A stretch of DNA of 64,000 bases from Gillisia sp. Hel1_33_143 (GTDB lineage: Bacteria; Bacteroidota; Bacteroidia; Flavobacteriales; Flavobacteriaceae), in the NCBI RefSeq assembly GCF_900104765.1, contig NZ_LT629737.1, positions 186,001-250,000 on the forward strand, read 5' to 3'. A model generated the notes under the pieces. That model was not told the origin of the DNA. It was given only the letters and a program-made list of their open reading frames with translations, and did not search any database. This document shows positions 17,037-25,889 of the stretch, piece by piece. Made by a program: the position numbers and the translations under genes. Each line of letters begins with the position of its first letter. Within the stretch, counting starts at the first letter, position 1.

Positions 17037-17827
17037 TGGCTTATCAGCGGATTACGAGTAAGATATTTCTAATCATCCTAATGCTGCTATTGGGTTTGAA
17101 AATGAAGGCACAAGGCCCTCCCATTTTCACGGATACCCCAATAATGTTGGGTGTGCAAGGACGTGGAGTGCGCACTTTTGGCAATATTATATCCAAAGAG
17201 AATGCGAATGCTTATGCCCAGGTTTTGGTTGTGCCCTATAACATTACCAGCAAATGGCAGGTAGATGCGGTAGTGCCATATTTATCTATTTCTCCAGACG
17301 CTGGGGATTCCCAATCTGGTTTTGGAGATTTAAAATTATTTACAAAATACCAGTTATATCAAAAAGATGGCAAAGGTACTACTCTAAGAGGTCTAATTAA
17401 AATAACCGAAACATTTCCTACGGGAAATACAAGCAAAATGCCTGCGCTGGGGTCTGGCGCATACCAGACAACTTTAAGCTTAGTTAATGGGTATGTAACC
17501 ACTAAATATGGTGTTTATGGAGAAGTGGGCTACAATCTTGCTGGAAATGGTTTACCAGATAACCTGATATACAATATCGCTTTTGGCTACCCGCTTTTAC
17601 CACAAAAGTATCCACCCAACCAATTGAATGTTTTTTTGGAGCTTAATGGGAATTATGTATTCGATGATGTTGGAAACAATTTATTTTTGTCCCCAGGCAT
17701 TCAATATATAGCGGGAAGAAAATTACTCTTTGAATCGGGTATTCAAATTCCTTTGGCAGATGCTTCTCCAAGGGGTCAACAAACAAATTACATTTTAAGA
17801 ATAGGAACTAGAATATTAATTTTTTAA
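17036..17827 (+). CDS. Outer-membrane beta-barrel (transporter-like)
   Basis: Signal peptide (RITSKIFLIILMLLLGLKMKAQ), then strands typical of a MetA-like outer-membrane barrel: VVPYLSIS, LFTKYQLY, GEVGYNLAGNG, VFLELNGNYVF. ATG at 17036 overlaps the MerT stop and gives a clean signal peptide, so I prefer it to the earlier in-frame start. It is the second barrel in the operon, suggesting export or entry of a metal or ligand through the outer membrane. Confidence 0.65.
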   Translation: MAYQRITSKIFLIILMLLLGLKMKAQGPPIFTDTPIMLGVQGRGVRTFGNIISKENANAYAQVLVVPYNITSKWQVDAVVPYLSISPDAGDSQSGFGDLKLFTKYQLYQKDGKGTTLRGLIKITETFPTGNTSKMPALGSGAYQTTLSLVNGYVTTKYGVYGEVGYNLAGNGLPDNLIYNIAFGYPLLPQKYPPNQLNVFLELNGNYVFDDVGNNLFLSPGIQYIAGRKLLFESGIQIPLADASPRGQQTNYILRIGTRILIF

Positions 17828-17838
17828 AAATAGAAAAA

Positions 17839-18150
17839 ATGAAAAAGTTATTGATATTACTGTTAATAGGACTTGGTTCTATGACAACAAATGCACAAAC
17901 GGACAAATCCCCATTAGAGGGTAAAATTACAATTGAAGTAGATGGCCTGGCCTGCCCCTATTGTGCTTATGGCCTAGAAAAAAACCTTAAAGAAATAGAT
18001 GGAGTTGAAGGCATTGAAATAGTTATTAACGAAGGAACTGCACTTCTAACAATTGCAAAGGGAAAACAAATCTCAGAAAACACTGTCCGTGAAAAGATAA
18101 AAGAAGCAGGCTTTACCCCAGGCACCATAAAAAAAGAAAGCGATGAATAA
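17839..18150 (+). CDS. Exported HMA-domain protein
   Basis: Signal peptide (ending ...TTNAQ) and an HMA domain with the motif ACPYCAYGLEKNLKEIDG, the CxxC giving the metal site; about 80 residues of fold follow and there is no extra domain. It is a paralogue of the protein at 16185. Its 3' end overlaps the NHL lipoprotein start by eight bases. Confidence 0.85.
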   Translation: MKKLLILLLIGLGSMTTNAQTDKSPLEGKITIEVDGLACPYCAYGLEKNLKEIDGVEGIEIVINEGTALLTIAKGKQISENTVREKIKEAGFTPGTIKKESDE

Positions 18151-18958
18151 ATTTTTATTAGTATTCGTTTTCTCCTTGTTGCTTTTCAGCTGTAAAGAAG
18201 ATAAAGAAGTTAAGGAATGGGCTTTTAAAAGTAAAATAGAACTACCCGAAATAGCCCGTCCCCTTGCCTTAGTGAAAACCGGTGACGATTTCTGGTTTTC
18301 GGATCCGGAACAATTTAGGTTGCTTAAAATAGACAGAAGCGGTAAGGTGCTGGATTCCATTGTAGACATCAAGCGCCCGATGAACATCGATTTTAATAAA
18401 GGGAAGTTATATGTGCCAGAATTTTTAACAGATTCCATTTGGGTTTTTGAAGACGGAAAAAAATCATCATTATCCCTTAATGCTAAACCTGAAGCACCTG
18501 CAGGACTCAACGTAAAAGGCGATACCATTGCGGTTGCCGATTTTTATAATCATCGGGTTATCCTTCAAATAAAAGGACAGGTTACATTTATAGGAAAAGA
18601 AGGTCACGACAATGGAGAACTCTATTATCCCATAGATGTGAAAATCAAGGGTGACAAAGTCTATGTTGCCGATGCGTACAACAACAGGATACAGGTCTTC
18701 GATTTTGATGGAAAAGCGTTAAACGTAATCGGAAAAGCAGATGGCTTAAATGTAGCTTCGGCCATAGCATTCAATAAAAATGGCTTTGCTGTGACCGACC
18801 AAGAAAACAGTAGGGTACTAATTTACGACCTGGACGGAACATTACAGCAAACCCTTACCGCCAATATCAACTATCCTACGGATGTTTTATTCGATGATAA
18901 TAAATTGTACATCACAAATTTTAAGGAGAATTCAATTACTCTTTATACGCCGAAATAG
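18143..18958 (+). CDS. NHL-repeat (beta-propeller) lipoprotein
   Basis: Lipobox LLLFSC after a short signal sequence, then about five NHL-type blades: VADFYNHRVILQIKG, VADAYNNRIQVFDFDG, VTDQENSRVLIYDLDG and similar. Such propellers act as scaffolds in the envelope. The length (271 aa) is suited to one propeller. It overlaps the preceding HMA gene by eight bases and closes the operon before the oppositely oriented thiolase. Confidence 0.85.
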   Translation: MNKFLLVFVFSLLLFSCKEDKEVKEWAFKSKIELPEIARPLALVKTGDDFWFSDPEQFRLLKIDRSGKVLDSIVDIKRPMNIDFNKGKLYVPEFLTDSIWVFEDGKKSSLSLNAKPEAPAGLNVKGDTIAVADFYNHRVILQIKGQVTFIGKEGHDNGELYYPIDVKIKGDKVYVADAYNNRIQVFDFDGKALNVIGKADGLNVASAIAFNKNGFAVTDQENSRVLIYDLDGTLQQTLTANINYPTDVLFDDNKLYITNFKENSITLYTPK

Positions 18959-18972
18959 TTCAAAAACATACC

Positions 18973-20238
18973 TTAGGATTCCAATAGCATTACCGTTCCC
19001 AGTCCACCATCGGCACAAACACTAACTACCGCTTTTTTACCAGGTCCCATTTGTGCCAGTTCCTTGATTGCCTGGTTAATAATTCTTGCACCAGTTGCTC
19101 CGAAAGGGTGACCAATGGCAATACTCCCACCGTTAGGATTAAGGTTTTCCCAAGGAAATAACCCGAACTCAAATGAAACCCCCACTTTTTTAAGGTGCAT
19201 TTTATCTTCAAGCAATTTGATGTTAGCCATCACCTGTGCTCCGAATGCTTCGTGTATTTCCCATAGGTCAATTTCATCATATCGAAGTTTATGTCTTTCC
19301 AACAATCTGGGAATAGCAAAAGTAGTAGCCATCAACAGCCCTTCTTTTTCAATATTTACGGCGGCGATTTCCCAGTCTACTAATTGAGTAGCATAAGAGT
19401 TGTCAGGAAATTTCTCTTTTGCTTTTGAGCCGCAAACCCATAATCCTGCAGCACCATCGGTCAATAAAGAAGAATTACCCGCAGTTAATGAACCGTTCCC
19501 CGACTCCTTATCGAATACAGGATTGAGTTTGGATAACTGCTCCAAACTAGTATTTTCTCTGGGAATCGTATCCTCTTTATCACCATCGAACGGTAAAATC
19601 AAATCATCAAAAAATCCATTATTTCTTCCTTTAATATAATTTTGATGGCTGTTAAGGGCTATCTCGTCTTGTCGGCTTCTATCTATTTGAAGGCGTTTTG
19701 TGGTAATTTCGGAATGCTCGCCCATACTCAAACCAGTTGTTCTGTTGGTAACACTTGGGATAAACAATTTAATTTCCCCAAAACTCAAATCTTTTAATTT
19801 TGAAAATTTATCGGCAAGTGTCTTGCTTTGGAACATCCTACGCAACCAGTCGGAAAAATTCTGGTTCAGACCTAACTGAACCTTACTCATACTTTCTACA
19901 CCTCCCACTAAAGCAACCTCCTCTTCGGTTATCAATCCAGCAGCTTCAATAGCTGCCATCATACTGGTACTACAGGCCATAATCGTGGTAAAAGCCGGAA
20001 TACTTTGATCCAATGCTGCATCCATAAGTATCTCGCGCGCTAGGTTACTGTAGCCAAGATTTGGCGCTACCGAACCCCATATAAAAAGATTGGGAGAAAT
20101 AGCATCCCTTTTCATCATTTCTTGAACAATGGGAATGGATAATTGAAGGGCATCTTTATCCTTAAGCTCCTTATCAACTTTTGCGAAAGGTGTCCTAAAC
20201 CCTGCAATCAACCATATAGATTCCTTTGCTTTTTTCAT
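18973..20238 (-). CDS. Acetyl-CoA acyltransferase (thiolase)
   Basis: Thiolase of 421 residues. The nucleophilic cysteine is C89 in IMACSTSMMAA; the C-terminal part carries HEAFGAQVM, NPNGGSIAIGHPFGATGAR and the second catalytic cysteine in VSVCADGGLG. These are the hallmarks of enzymes that cleave 3-ketoacyl-CoA or condense acetyl-CoA. It resembles FadI-like degradative thiolases. It is the only - strand gene in the 5-42 kb copper block and has no metal connection, so it is probably an older chromosomal or passenger gene. The start MKKAKESIW lies next to a fairly AT-rich upstream region. Confidence 0.9.
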   Translation of the reverse strand: MKKAKESIWLIAGFRTPFAKVDKELKDKDALQLSIPIVQEMMKRDAISPNLFIWGSVAPNLGYSNLAREILMDAALDQSIPAFTTIMACSTSMMAAIEAAGLITEEEVALVGGVESMSKVQLGLNQNFSDWLRRMFQSKTLADKFSKLKDLSFGEIKLFIPSVTNRTTGLSMGEHSEITTKRLQIDRSRQDEIALNSHQNYIKGRNNGFFDDLILPFDGDKEDTIPRENTSLEQLSKLNPVFDKESGNGSLTAGNSSLLTDGAAGLWVCGSKAKEKFPDNSYATQLVDWEIAAVNIEKEGLLMATTFAIPRLLERHKLRYDEIDLWEIHEAFGAQVMANIKLLEDKMHLKKVGVSFEFGLFPWENLNPNGGSIAIGHPFGATGARIINQAIKELAQMGPGKKAVVSVCADGGLGTVMLLES

Positions 20239-20338
20239 ACAACCGTTATATTTATTTCAATATAATATAGTTTTATTATATTATTCGTGAATTTGAAAAA
20301 GTTTTTTGAAAGGTTTAACAAAGATGCTCGTCTAAATT

Positions 20339-20369
20339 TTTGATTAAACACCAGTTATATGTATATTTG
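20339..20369 (+). promoter_or_regulatory. Bacteroidota-type promoter for HYC_CC_PP gene
   Basis: TTTG at 20339-20342 and TATATTTG at 20362-20369 with a 19-base spacer, both exact consensus matches. The ATG of the gene is at 20379. Confidence 0.75.
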
Positions 20370-20378
20370 CATTTAATA

Positions 20379-20795
20379 ATGAAAAAAGGTTTCCAAAAAA
20401 TATTATCCCTTAGTCTAGCGCTAATTGTCTTTTTTTCCACAATGTCTTTTACTGTGGTAAGCAATTATTGTGCGGATGATTTAGTGGATTTTTCTTTTTT
20501 TGATAATGCATCTTGGTGTCATGATTTGCAGGATGATACATTCTCTAAGGTTTGTGATATTTCAGAGATGTCTTGCTGTAGTAGTGATCAAATTGTAGTT
20601 GAAGGTATGGATGAACTACAGAAGTCATCTTTTGAACAATTAACTTTCGATCAACAACTATTTGTTGCTACGTTTACCTATTCTTATCTAGGTCTTTTTG
20701 AAGATCTTGATAAAGAAACAATTCCTTTTGCCAATTATAATCCACCGCTCCTGGTCAGGGATATTCTTTTGCTTGACCAGACCTTCCTAATTTGA
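20379..20795 (+). CDS. HYC_CC_PP family exported protein
   Basis: Paralogue of the protein at 5066: signal peptide, NYC in place of HFC, a central CC (MSCCSSDQIVVEG) and a C-terminal PP (NYNPPLLVRDI). The ATG at 20379 lies just after a strong TATATTTG promoter; the longer frame upstream of it lacks a signal peptide. It is followed by a terminator-like hairpin and the CusA gene 108 bases later, the typical position of the family ahead of an RND pump. The role is unknown. Confidence 0.8.
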   Translation: MKKGFQKILSLSLALIVFFSTMSFTVVSNYCADDLVDFSFFDNASWCHDLQDDTFSKVCDISEMSCCSSDQIVVEGMDELQKSSFEQLTFDQQLFVATFTYSYLGLFEDLDKETIPFANYNPPLLVRDILLLDQTFLI

Positions 20796-20817
20796 TTTTT
20801 AAGTAATTATACCGTAC

Positions 20818-20850
20818 GCCCAACAGAATCCTCTGTTCTGGGCTAATTTT
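20818..20850 (+). terminator. Hairpin with T tract before cusA
   Basis: GCCCAACAGA pairs with TCTGTTCTGGGC with a two-base bulge, followed by TAATTTTTTTG. It sits between the HYC_CC_PP gene and cusA and could act as a partial terminator or attenuator. Confidence 0.6.
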
Positions 20851-20903
20851 TTTGTGCTTATAATTCTAAGCGCTCCTACTGTAATTGCTTAATAATCGAT
20901 AAT

Positions 20904-23900
20904 ATGTTAAATAAAAGTATTAAATTTTTAATTGAGAATAAGTTGGTAGCAGTACTGTTACTTGCATTATTCGTTGGCTGGGGAATAGTTGTTGCCCCGT
21001 TTGGATGGGATAACGGAATCTTACCTAGTGACCCTGTGGCGGTTGATGCTATTCCAGATATTGGTGAAAATCAACAAATTGTTTATACAAAATGGGACGG
21101 TCGTTCCCCACAGGATATAGAAGATCAAATAACATATCCTTTAACTACATCCCTGCTTGGTATACCGGGTGTTAAAACAATTAGGAGTTCCTCCATGTTC
21201 GGTTTCTCTGCTATTTATATCATTTTTGAAGAAGATATAGAATTTTACTGGAGCCGAAGTCGCATACTCGAAAAACTAAACTCATTGCCCTCTGGTTTAT
21301 TACCAGACGATGTAAACCCCTCATTGGGACCAGATGCCACTGGCCTTGGTCAGATATTTTGGTACACACTTGAAGGAAGGGACCAGAATGGCAATGTAAC
21401 CGGAGGATGGGATTTAAACGAATTAAGGAGCATTCAGGATTTTTATGTAAAATATGCACTATCAGGTGCTAGTGGAGTGTCCGAAGTTGCTTCCGTCGGC
21501 GGGTTCGTTCAAGAGTATCAGATAGATGTGGATCCGGAACTAATGAAACAATATAACATTAGCCTTCAGCAAGTTGTAAAAGCAACCCGACAAAGCAATG
21601 AGGATATTGGTGCTCAAACCTTGGAAATCAATAAGGCAGAATATCTAGTTCGCGGATTGGGTTATATAAGGTCTCTTGAGGATATTGAGAATACCGTAGT
21701 TACGTCTGAAAATTTTACTTCTATACGTATAAAGGATATTGCGAAAGTGAACCTTGGTCCTAAAACACGTCGAGGAATATTAGATAAGGAAGGAGCAGAA
21801 GTTGTAGGTGGAGTTGTGGTTGCCAGGTATGGAGCCAATCCCTTGGAAGTTATTAACAATGTTAAAGAAAAAATACAGGAGATAAGTGCTGGCCTACCCT
21901 CAAAAGAATTAAGCGATGGCAGAACGTCACAAGTAACTATTGTTCCTTTTTATGATCGTACAGAATTAATTCAAGAAACTCTTGGCACTCTCAACGAGGC
22001 CTTGACGCTTGAGATACTTATCACGGTCTTGGTGATAATTGTTATGGTCTTCAATCTTCGGGCATCCATTCTTATATCTGGTCTCTTGCCCGTGGCTGTA
22101 TTAATGGTCTTTATCTCGATGAAGCTTTTCGGCGTCCCTGCCAATATAGTAGCCTTATCGGGAATTGCAATCGCTATTGGGACAATGGTAGATGTGGGCG
22201 TCATACTTTCCGAAAACATTATCAGGCATCTGGATGAGGACGAAGGTGAATTATCTATAAATGAAATTGTTTACAATGCTACGGCAGAGGTTTCAGGTGC
22301 CATACTCACAGCAGTTTTAACGACGATTATTAGTTTTATCCCCGTGTTCACTATGATTGGTGCCGAAGGAAAATTGTTCCGACCACTAGCCTTTACCAAG
22401 ACTATGGCTCTTACTGCATCCTTGGTAGTCGCCCTCTTTTTAATACCTCCCTTCGCCGCTATCTTTTTTAAGAAAAGAAATATTAAGAGCGTTGCGGGAT
22501 ATACTGTTAGTTCTATAATAGTGGCGCTTGGTATTGCAGCGCTGTTTTTTGGTTATGTTCTAGGCTTGGTACTAATCGCTTTTGGTATCACAGGAATTTT
22601 ATTATTGAAAAAGAAAATTTCTCCAAAACGTTCCAATTTAATCAATATCATTATTTCTGCGACTACTATAGTTTATCTATTGGCGGAATATTGGAGACCA
22701 TTAGGGCTTGATAGAAGTGTTTTTTGGAACCTAATTTTTGTAAGTCTCATTGCATTTAGTCTATTGGGAACTTTTGCAATATTTAGAAAATACTACACAA
22801 GAATTTTAAGATGGGCGTTGAGGAATAAAATATTATTCCTATCTGTCCCTACCGTTATTGTGATTTTAGGGGTGCTTATTATGCAGAATACTGGTAAGGA
22901 ATTTATGCCATCCCTTAATGAAGGATCTTTTCTACTTATGCCCACTTCTATGCCCCATGCAGGTGTAGAAGAAAACAAACGCATACTTAGGCAACTGGAT
23001 ATGGCAGTAGCCAGTATTCCAGAAGTCAAAACGGTAGTAGGTAAGGCCGGTAGAACAGAATCTGCCTTGGATTCTGCTCCACTCTCCATGTATGAAAATA
23101 TTATTCAGTATAAATCAGAGTATATGCTGAATGATGAAAGAGAATGGCAACGGTACAAGGTCAATGATGATGGAATGTTTGTTTTAAAAGACGGCAAATT
23201 GGTCATAAACCCTAATTCCGAACTGGATAAAGAACAATCCGATTATTCTGCGGATGACTTCAAGGATCCTTCCTTGGTCAAACGGGAGGATCTTATAACG
23301 GACGAAGATGGGGAGTATTATAGAAACTGGCGCCCTGAGATTGAATCTCCTGATGATATTTGGAATGAAATAGTTAGGGTTACCAAAATACCAGGCATCA
23401 CATCGGCACCTAAATTGCAGCCTATAGAAACCCGACTGGTAATGTTGCAAACAGGAATGCGTGCCCCTATGGGGATTAAAGTAAAAGGGCAAGATTTAAG
23501 GGAAATTGAAGCTTTCGGCCTCAAACTCGAAGAAATAATTAAAGAGGCAGATGGTGTAAAAGATGAAGCTGTATTTGCTGATCGTATAGTAGGAAAACCG
23601 TATCTTCTTATAGATATCAAAAGGGAGCGTTTAGACCGCTACGGCATATCCATAGAAGATGTGCAACAAACTCTAAAAGTCGCCATTGGTGGTATGCAAA
23701 TCACCGAAACCGTTGAGGGACGGGAGAGATATGGTGTTCGTATTAGATACCCCCGGGAACTTCGGGAGAACCCTCAGGACATCAAGGACATTTATGTTCC
23801 TGTAGAAAAAGGAAATCCTGTACCCTTGGGAGAATTGGTAGAAATACGTTATGAACAGGGACCTCAAATAATAAAAAGTGAAGACACCTTTTTAATTGGA

Positions 23901-24644
23901 TATGTACTGTTCGATAAAATAGACGGTTTTGCAGAGGTAAATGTCGTAGAAAACGCACAATCAGTAATCCAAGGAAAAATAGATTCAGGTGATCTGGTCG
24001 TGCCAAAAGGGATTACTTATAAATTCACAGGTACTTATGAGAACCAGCTGCGAGCAGAAAAGACGCTTTCCATCGTAGTGCCATTAGCTTTGATCATCAT
24101 CTTTTTGATACTGTATTTCCAATTTAAATCTGTTTCTACCTCCTTAATGGTATTTACAGGTATTGCGGTTGCATTTGCCGGAGGTTTTTTGATGATTTGG
24201 TTTTATGGGCAGGACTGGTTCCTAAACTTTGGTTTTTTTGGAGAAAATATGCGTGATCTATTCCAGATCCATCCCATCAATTTGAGTGTCGCAGTCTGGG
24301 TCGGTTTTATTGCCCTGTTTGGTATTGCTACAGATGACGGGGTAGTTATGGCCACTTATTTAACGCAAACCTTTGACAGGAATGAACCTGATAACAAGGA
24401 AGAAATTAGGGATTCTATAGTCGAAGCCGGGGAAAAAAGGATACGCCCTTGTTTAATGACCACGGCAACCACGATATTGGCATTGTTACCAATCCTTACC
24501 TCCACGGGTCGCGGTAGTGATATTATGATACCTATGGCTATACCAAGTTTTGGGGGAATGCTTATCGCTTTGATGACACTCTTTGTAGTACCAGTATTGT
24601 TTAGTTGGAAAAAAGAATTTGCACTTAAAAGAAGAAACAAATGA
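20904..24644 (+). CDS. cusA: CusA-type heavy-metal RND efflux pump
   Basis: Inner-membrane RND transporter of 1246 residues that pumps Cu(I)/Ag(I) from the periplasm and cytosol through the CusBC channel. The family motifs are intact: the first periplasmic loop with the DQITYPLTT segment, TM4 with GTMVDVGVILSENI, and the metal site region RLVMLQTGMRAPMGIKVKG. Two insertions make it about 200 residues longer than E. coli CusA: about residues 522-629, with several extra hydrophobic segments, and a polar segment at about 739-820. The stop overlaps the next gene's ATG by four bases. No separate cusF gene is present. Confidence 0.95.
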   Translation: MLNKSIKFLIENKLVAVLLLALFVGWGIVVAPFGWDNGILPSDPVAVDAIPDIGENQQIVYTKWDGRSPQDIEDQITYPLTTSLLGIPGVKTIRSSSMFGFSAIYIIFEEDIEFYWSRSRILEKLNSLPSGLLPDDVNPSLGPDATGLGQIFWYTLEGRDQNGNVTGGWDLNELRSIQDFYVKYALSGASGVSEVASVGGFVQEYQIDVDPELMKQYNISLQQVVKATRQSNEDIGAQTLEINKAEYLVRGLGYIRSLEDIENTVVTSENFTSIRIKDIAKVNLGPKTRRGILDKEGAEVVGGVVVARYGANPLEVINNVKEKIQEISAGLPSKELSDGRTSQVTIVPFYDRTELIQETLGTLNEALTLEILITVLVIIVMVFNLRASILISGLLPVAVLMVFISMKLFGVPANIVALSGIAIAIGTMVDVGVILSENIIRHLDEDEGELSINEIVYNATAEVSGAILTAVLTTIISFIPVFTMIGAEGKLFRPLAFTKTMALTASLVVALFLIPPFAAIFFKKRNIKSVAGYTVSSIIVALGIAALFFGYVLGLVLIAFGITGILLLKKKISPKRSNLINIIISATTIVYLLAEYWRPLGLDRSVFWNLIFVSLIAFSLLGTFAIFRKYYTRILRWALRNKILFLSVPTVIVILGVLIMQNTGKEFMPSLNEGSFLLMPTSMPHAGVEENKRILRQLDMAVASIPEVKTVVGKAGRTESALDSAPLSMYENIIQYKSEYMLNDEREWQRYKVNDDGMFVLKDGKLVINPNSELDKEQSDYSADDFKDPSLVKREDLITDEDGEYYRNWRPEIESPDDIWNEIVRVTKIPGITSAPKLQPIETRLVMLQTGMRAPMGIKVKGQDLREIEAFGLKLEEIIKEADGVKDEAVFADRIVGKPYLLIDIKRERLDRYGISIEDVQQTLKVAIGGMQITETVEGRERYGVRIRYPRELRENPQDIKDIYVPVEKGNPVPLGELVEIRYEQGPQIIKSEDTFLIGYVLFDKIDGFAEVNVVENAQSVIQGKIDSGDLVVPKGITYKFTGTYENQLRAEKTLSIVVPLALIIIFLILYFQFKSVSTSLMVFTGIAVAFAGGFLMIWFYGQDWFLNFGFFGENMRDLFQIHPINLSVAVWVGFIALFGIATDDGVVMATYLTQTFDRNEPDNKEEIRDSIVEAGEKRIRPCLMTTATTILALLPILTSTGRGSDIMIPMAIPSFGGMLIALMTLFVVPVLFSWKKEFALKRRNK

Positions 24645-25861
24645 GAAATATAATTTTAATAGTCACCGTGTTATTTTTCCTTCAGGCACAGGCACAAGAA
24701 TTACAGCCGTACATTCAGGAAGCGGAATCGAATAACCCTGAAATACAAGCTTTTGAACTTCGATATGAGATAGCAGAAGAAAAGGTGAATGAAGTTAATA
24801 CCTTGCCCAACTCTGAGGTTAGTGGTGGATATTTTGTTAGTGAGCCTGAAACCCGAACGGGTGCTCAGACAGCCAAATTATCTGTTAAGCAGATGATTCC
24901 TTGGTTTGGAACCATTACGGCACGTGAAAATTACGCGACCTCCTTGGCAGAAGCCGAATATTTAGAAATCACCATCGCAAAAAGAAAATTGGCTCTTTCC
25001 GTGTCACAATCCTATTACCGCTTATACTCCATCAAAGCAAGGCAACGTGTACTGGAAGAAAACATAGCACTTTTGGACACTTATGAGAAGCTCGCCCTGA
25101 CCTCCCTTGAAGTTGGAAAAGCTTCCGCAGTAGATGTTCTACGCCTACAAATACGGCAAAACGAACTTGTGGAGCGTAAGGAAGTGTTAGGGCAGGATTT
25201 TTTTGCAGAGCAAAGTGTTTTCAACAACCTTTTAAACCGTGATGAAAGTATGGATGTTGAGATATTTGATTCTTTGGATCTTCCTTCCATAGATCCTATG
25301 GTTTCCTTAAACTCTTTGAACATCCACCCAGAATTGTTAAAATATGATGAGCTATACGAATCTGTAGAACAGGCTGAACTGCTCAATCAAAAAGAGTCAC
25401 TGCCCGATCTTGGTTTGGGTGTGGACTATATTGCGGTGACTGAACGTCCCAATATGGATTTTAATGATAATGGCAAAGATATTTTGATGCCTATGGTATC
25501 TATATCTATCCCCATTTTCAACAATAGATATAAATCCATCACAAAGCAAAATAAGTTGAGACAACAGGAACTTGCAGCACAAAAGAATGATCGTAGGAAT
25601 AAGCTGGAAACAATATTGGTAACAGCTATAAGTACCCGAGAGGCTTCTCGAATAAGTTATAGAACGCAATTAGATAATTTGCAACAAGCGAATGATGCCG
25701 AGGAAATTTTGATTAAAAGTTATGAAAGTGGCAGTATCGATTTTAATGATGTGCTGGATGTTCAGGAATTACAATTAAAATTTCAGATCAGTAGTATTGA
25801 GTCTGTCAAGAATTATTATGTACAAATGGCCATTATCAATTATTTAAGTAACAATAACTAA
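24641..25861 (+). CDS. cusC: TolC-family outer-membrane channel (CusC-like)
   Basis: Signal peptide ending ...AQAQE, then about 390 residues with the TolC pattern: two long coiled-coil repeats (YKSITKQNKLRQQELAAQKN; YKAL-type repeats) and paired strands. Length is typical for Bacteroidota TolC homologues. It overlaps cusA by four bases and precedes cusB by 28 bases, completing an RND tripartite pump in the order A-C-B. Confidence 0.9.
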   Translation: MRNIILIVTVLFFLQAQAQELQPYIQEAESNNPEIQAFELRYEIAEEKVNEVNTLPNSEVSGGYFVSEPETRTGAQTAKLSVKQMIPWFGTITARENYATSLAEAEYLEITIAKRKLALSVSQSYYRLYSIKARQRVLEENIALLDTYEKLALTSLEVGKASAVDVLRLQIRQNELVERKEVLGQDFFAEQSVFNNLLNRDESMDVEIFDSLDLPSIDPMVSLNSLNIHPELLKYDELYESVEQAELLNQKESLPDLGLGVDYIAVTERPNMDFNDNGKDILMPMVSISIPIFNNRYKSITKQNKLRQQELAAQKNDRRNKLETILVTAISTREASRISYRTQLDNLQQANDAEEILIKSYESGSIDFNDVLDVQELQLKFQISSIESVKNYYVQMAIINYLSNNN

Positions 25862-25889
25862 TCTTTTAGGATTAATAATATAGAACAAA

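Noticed and set aside
18973-20238. Thiolase as a functional part of the copper system
   Set aside because: Its motifs are those of ordinary acyl-CoA thiolases, it is on the opposite strand and no metal site is seen.
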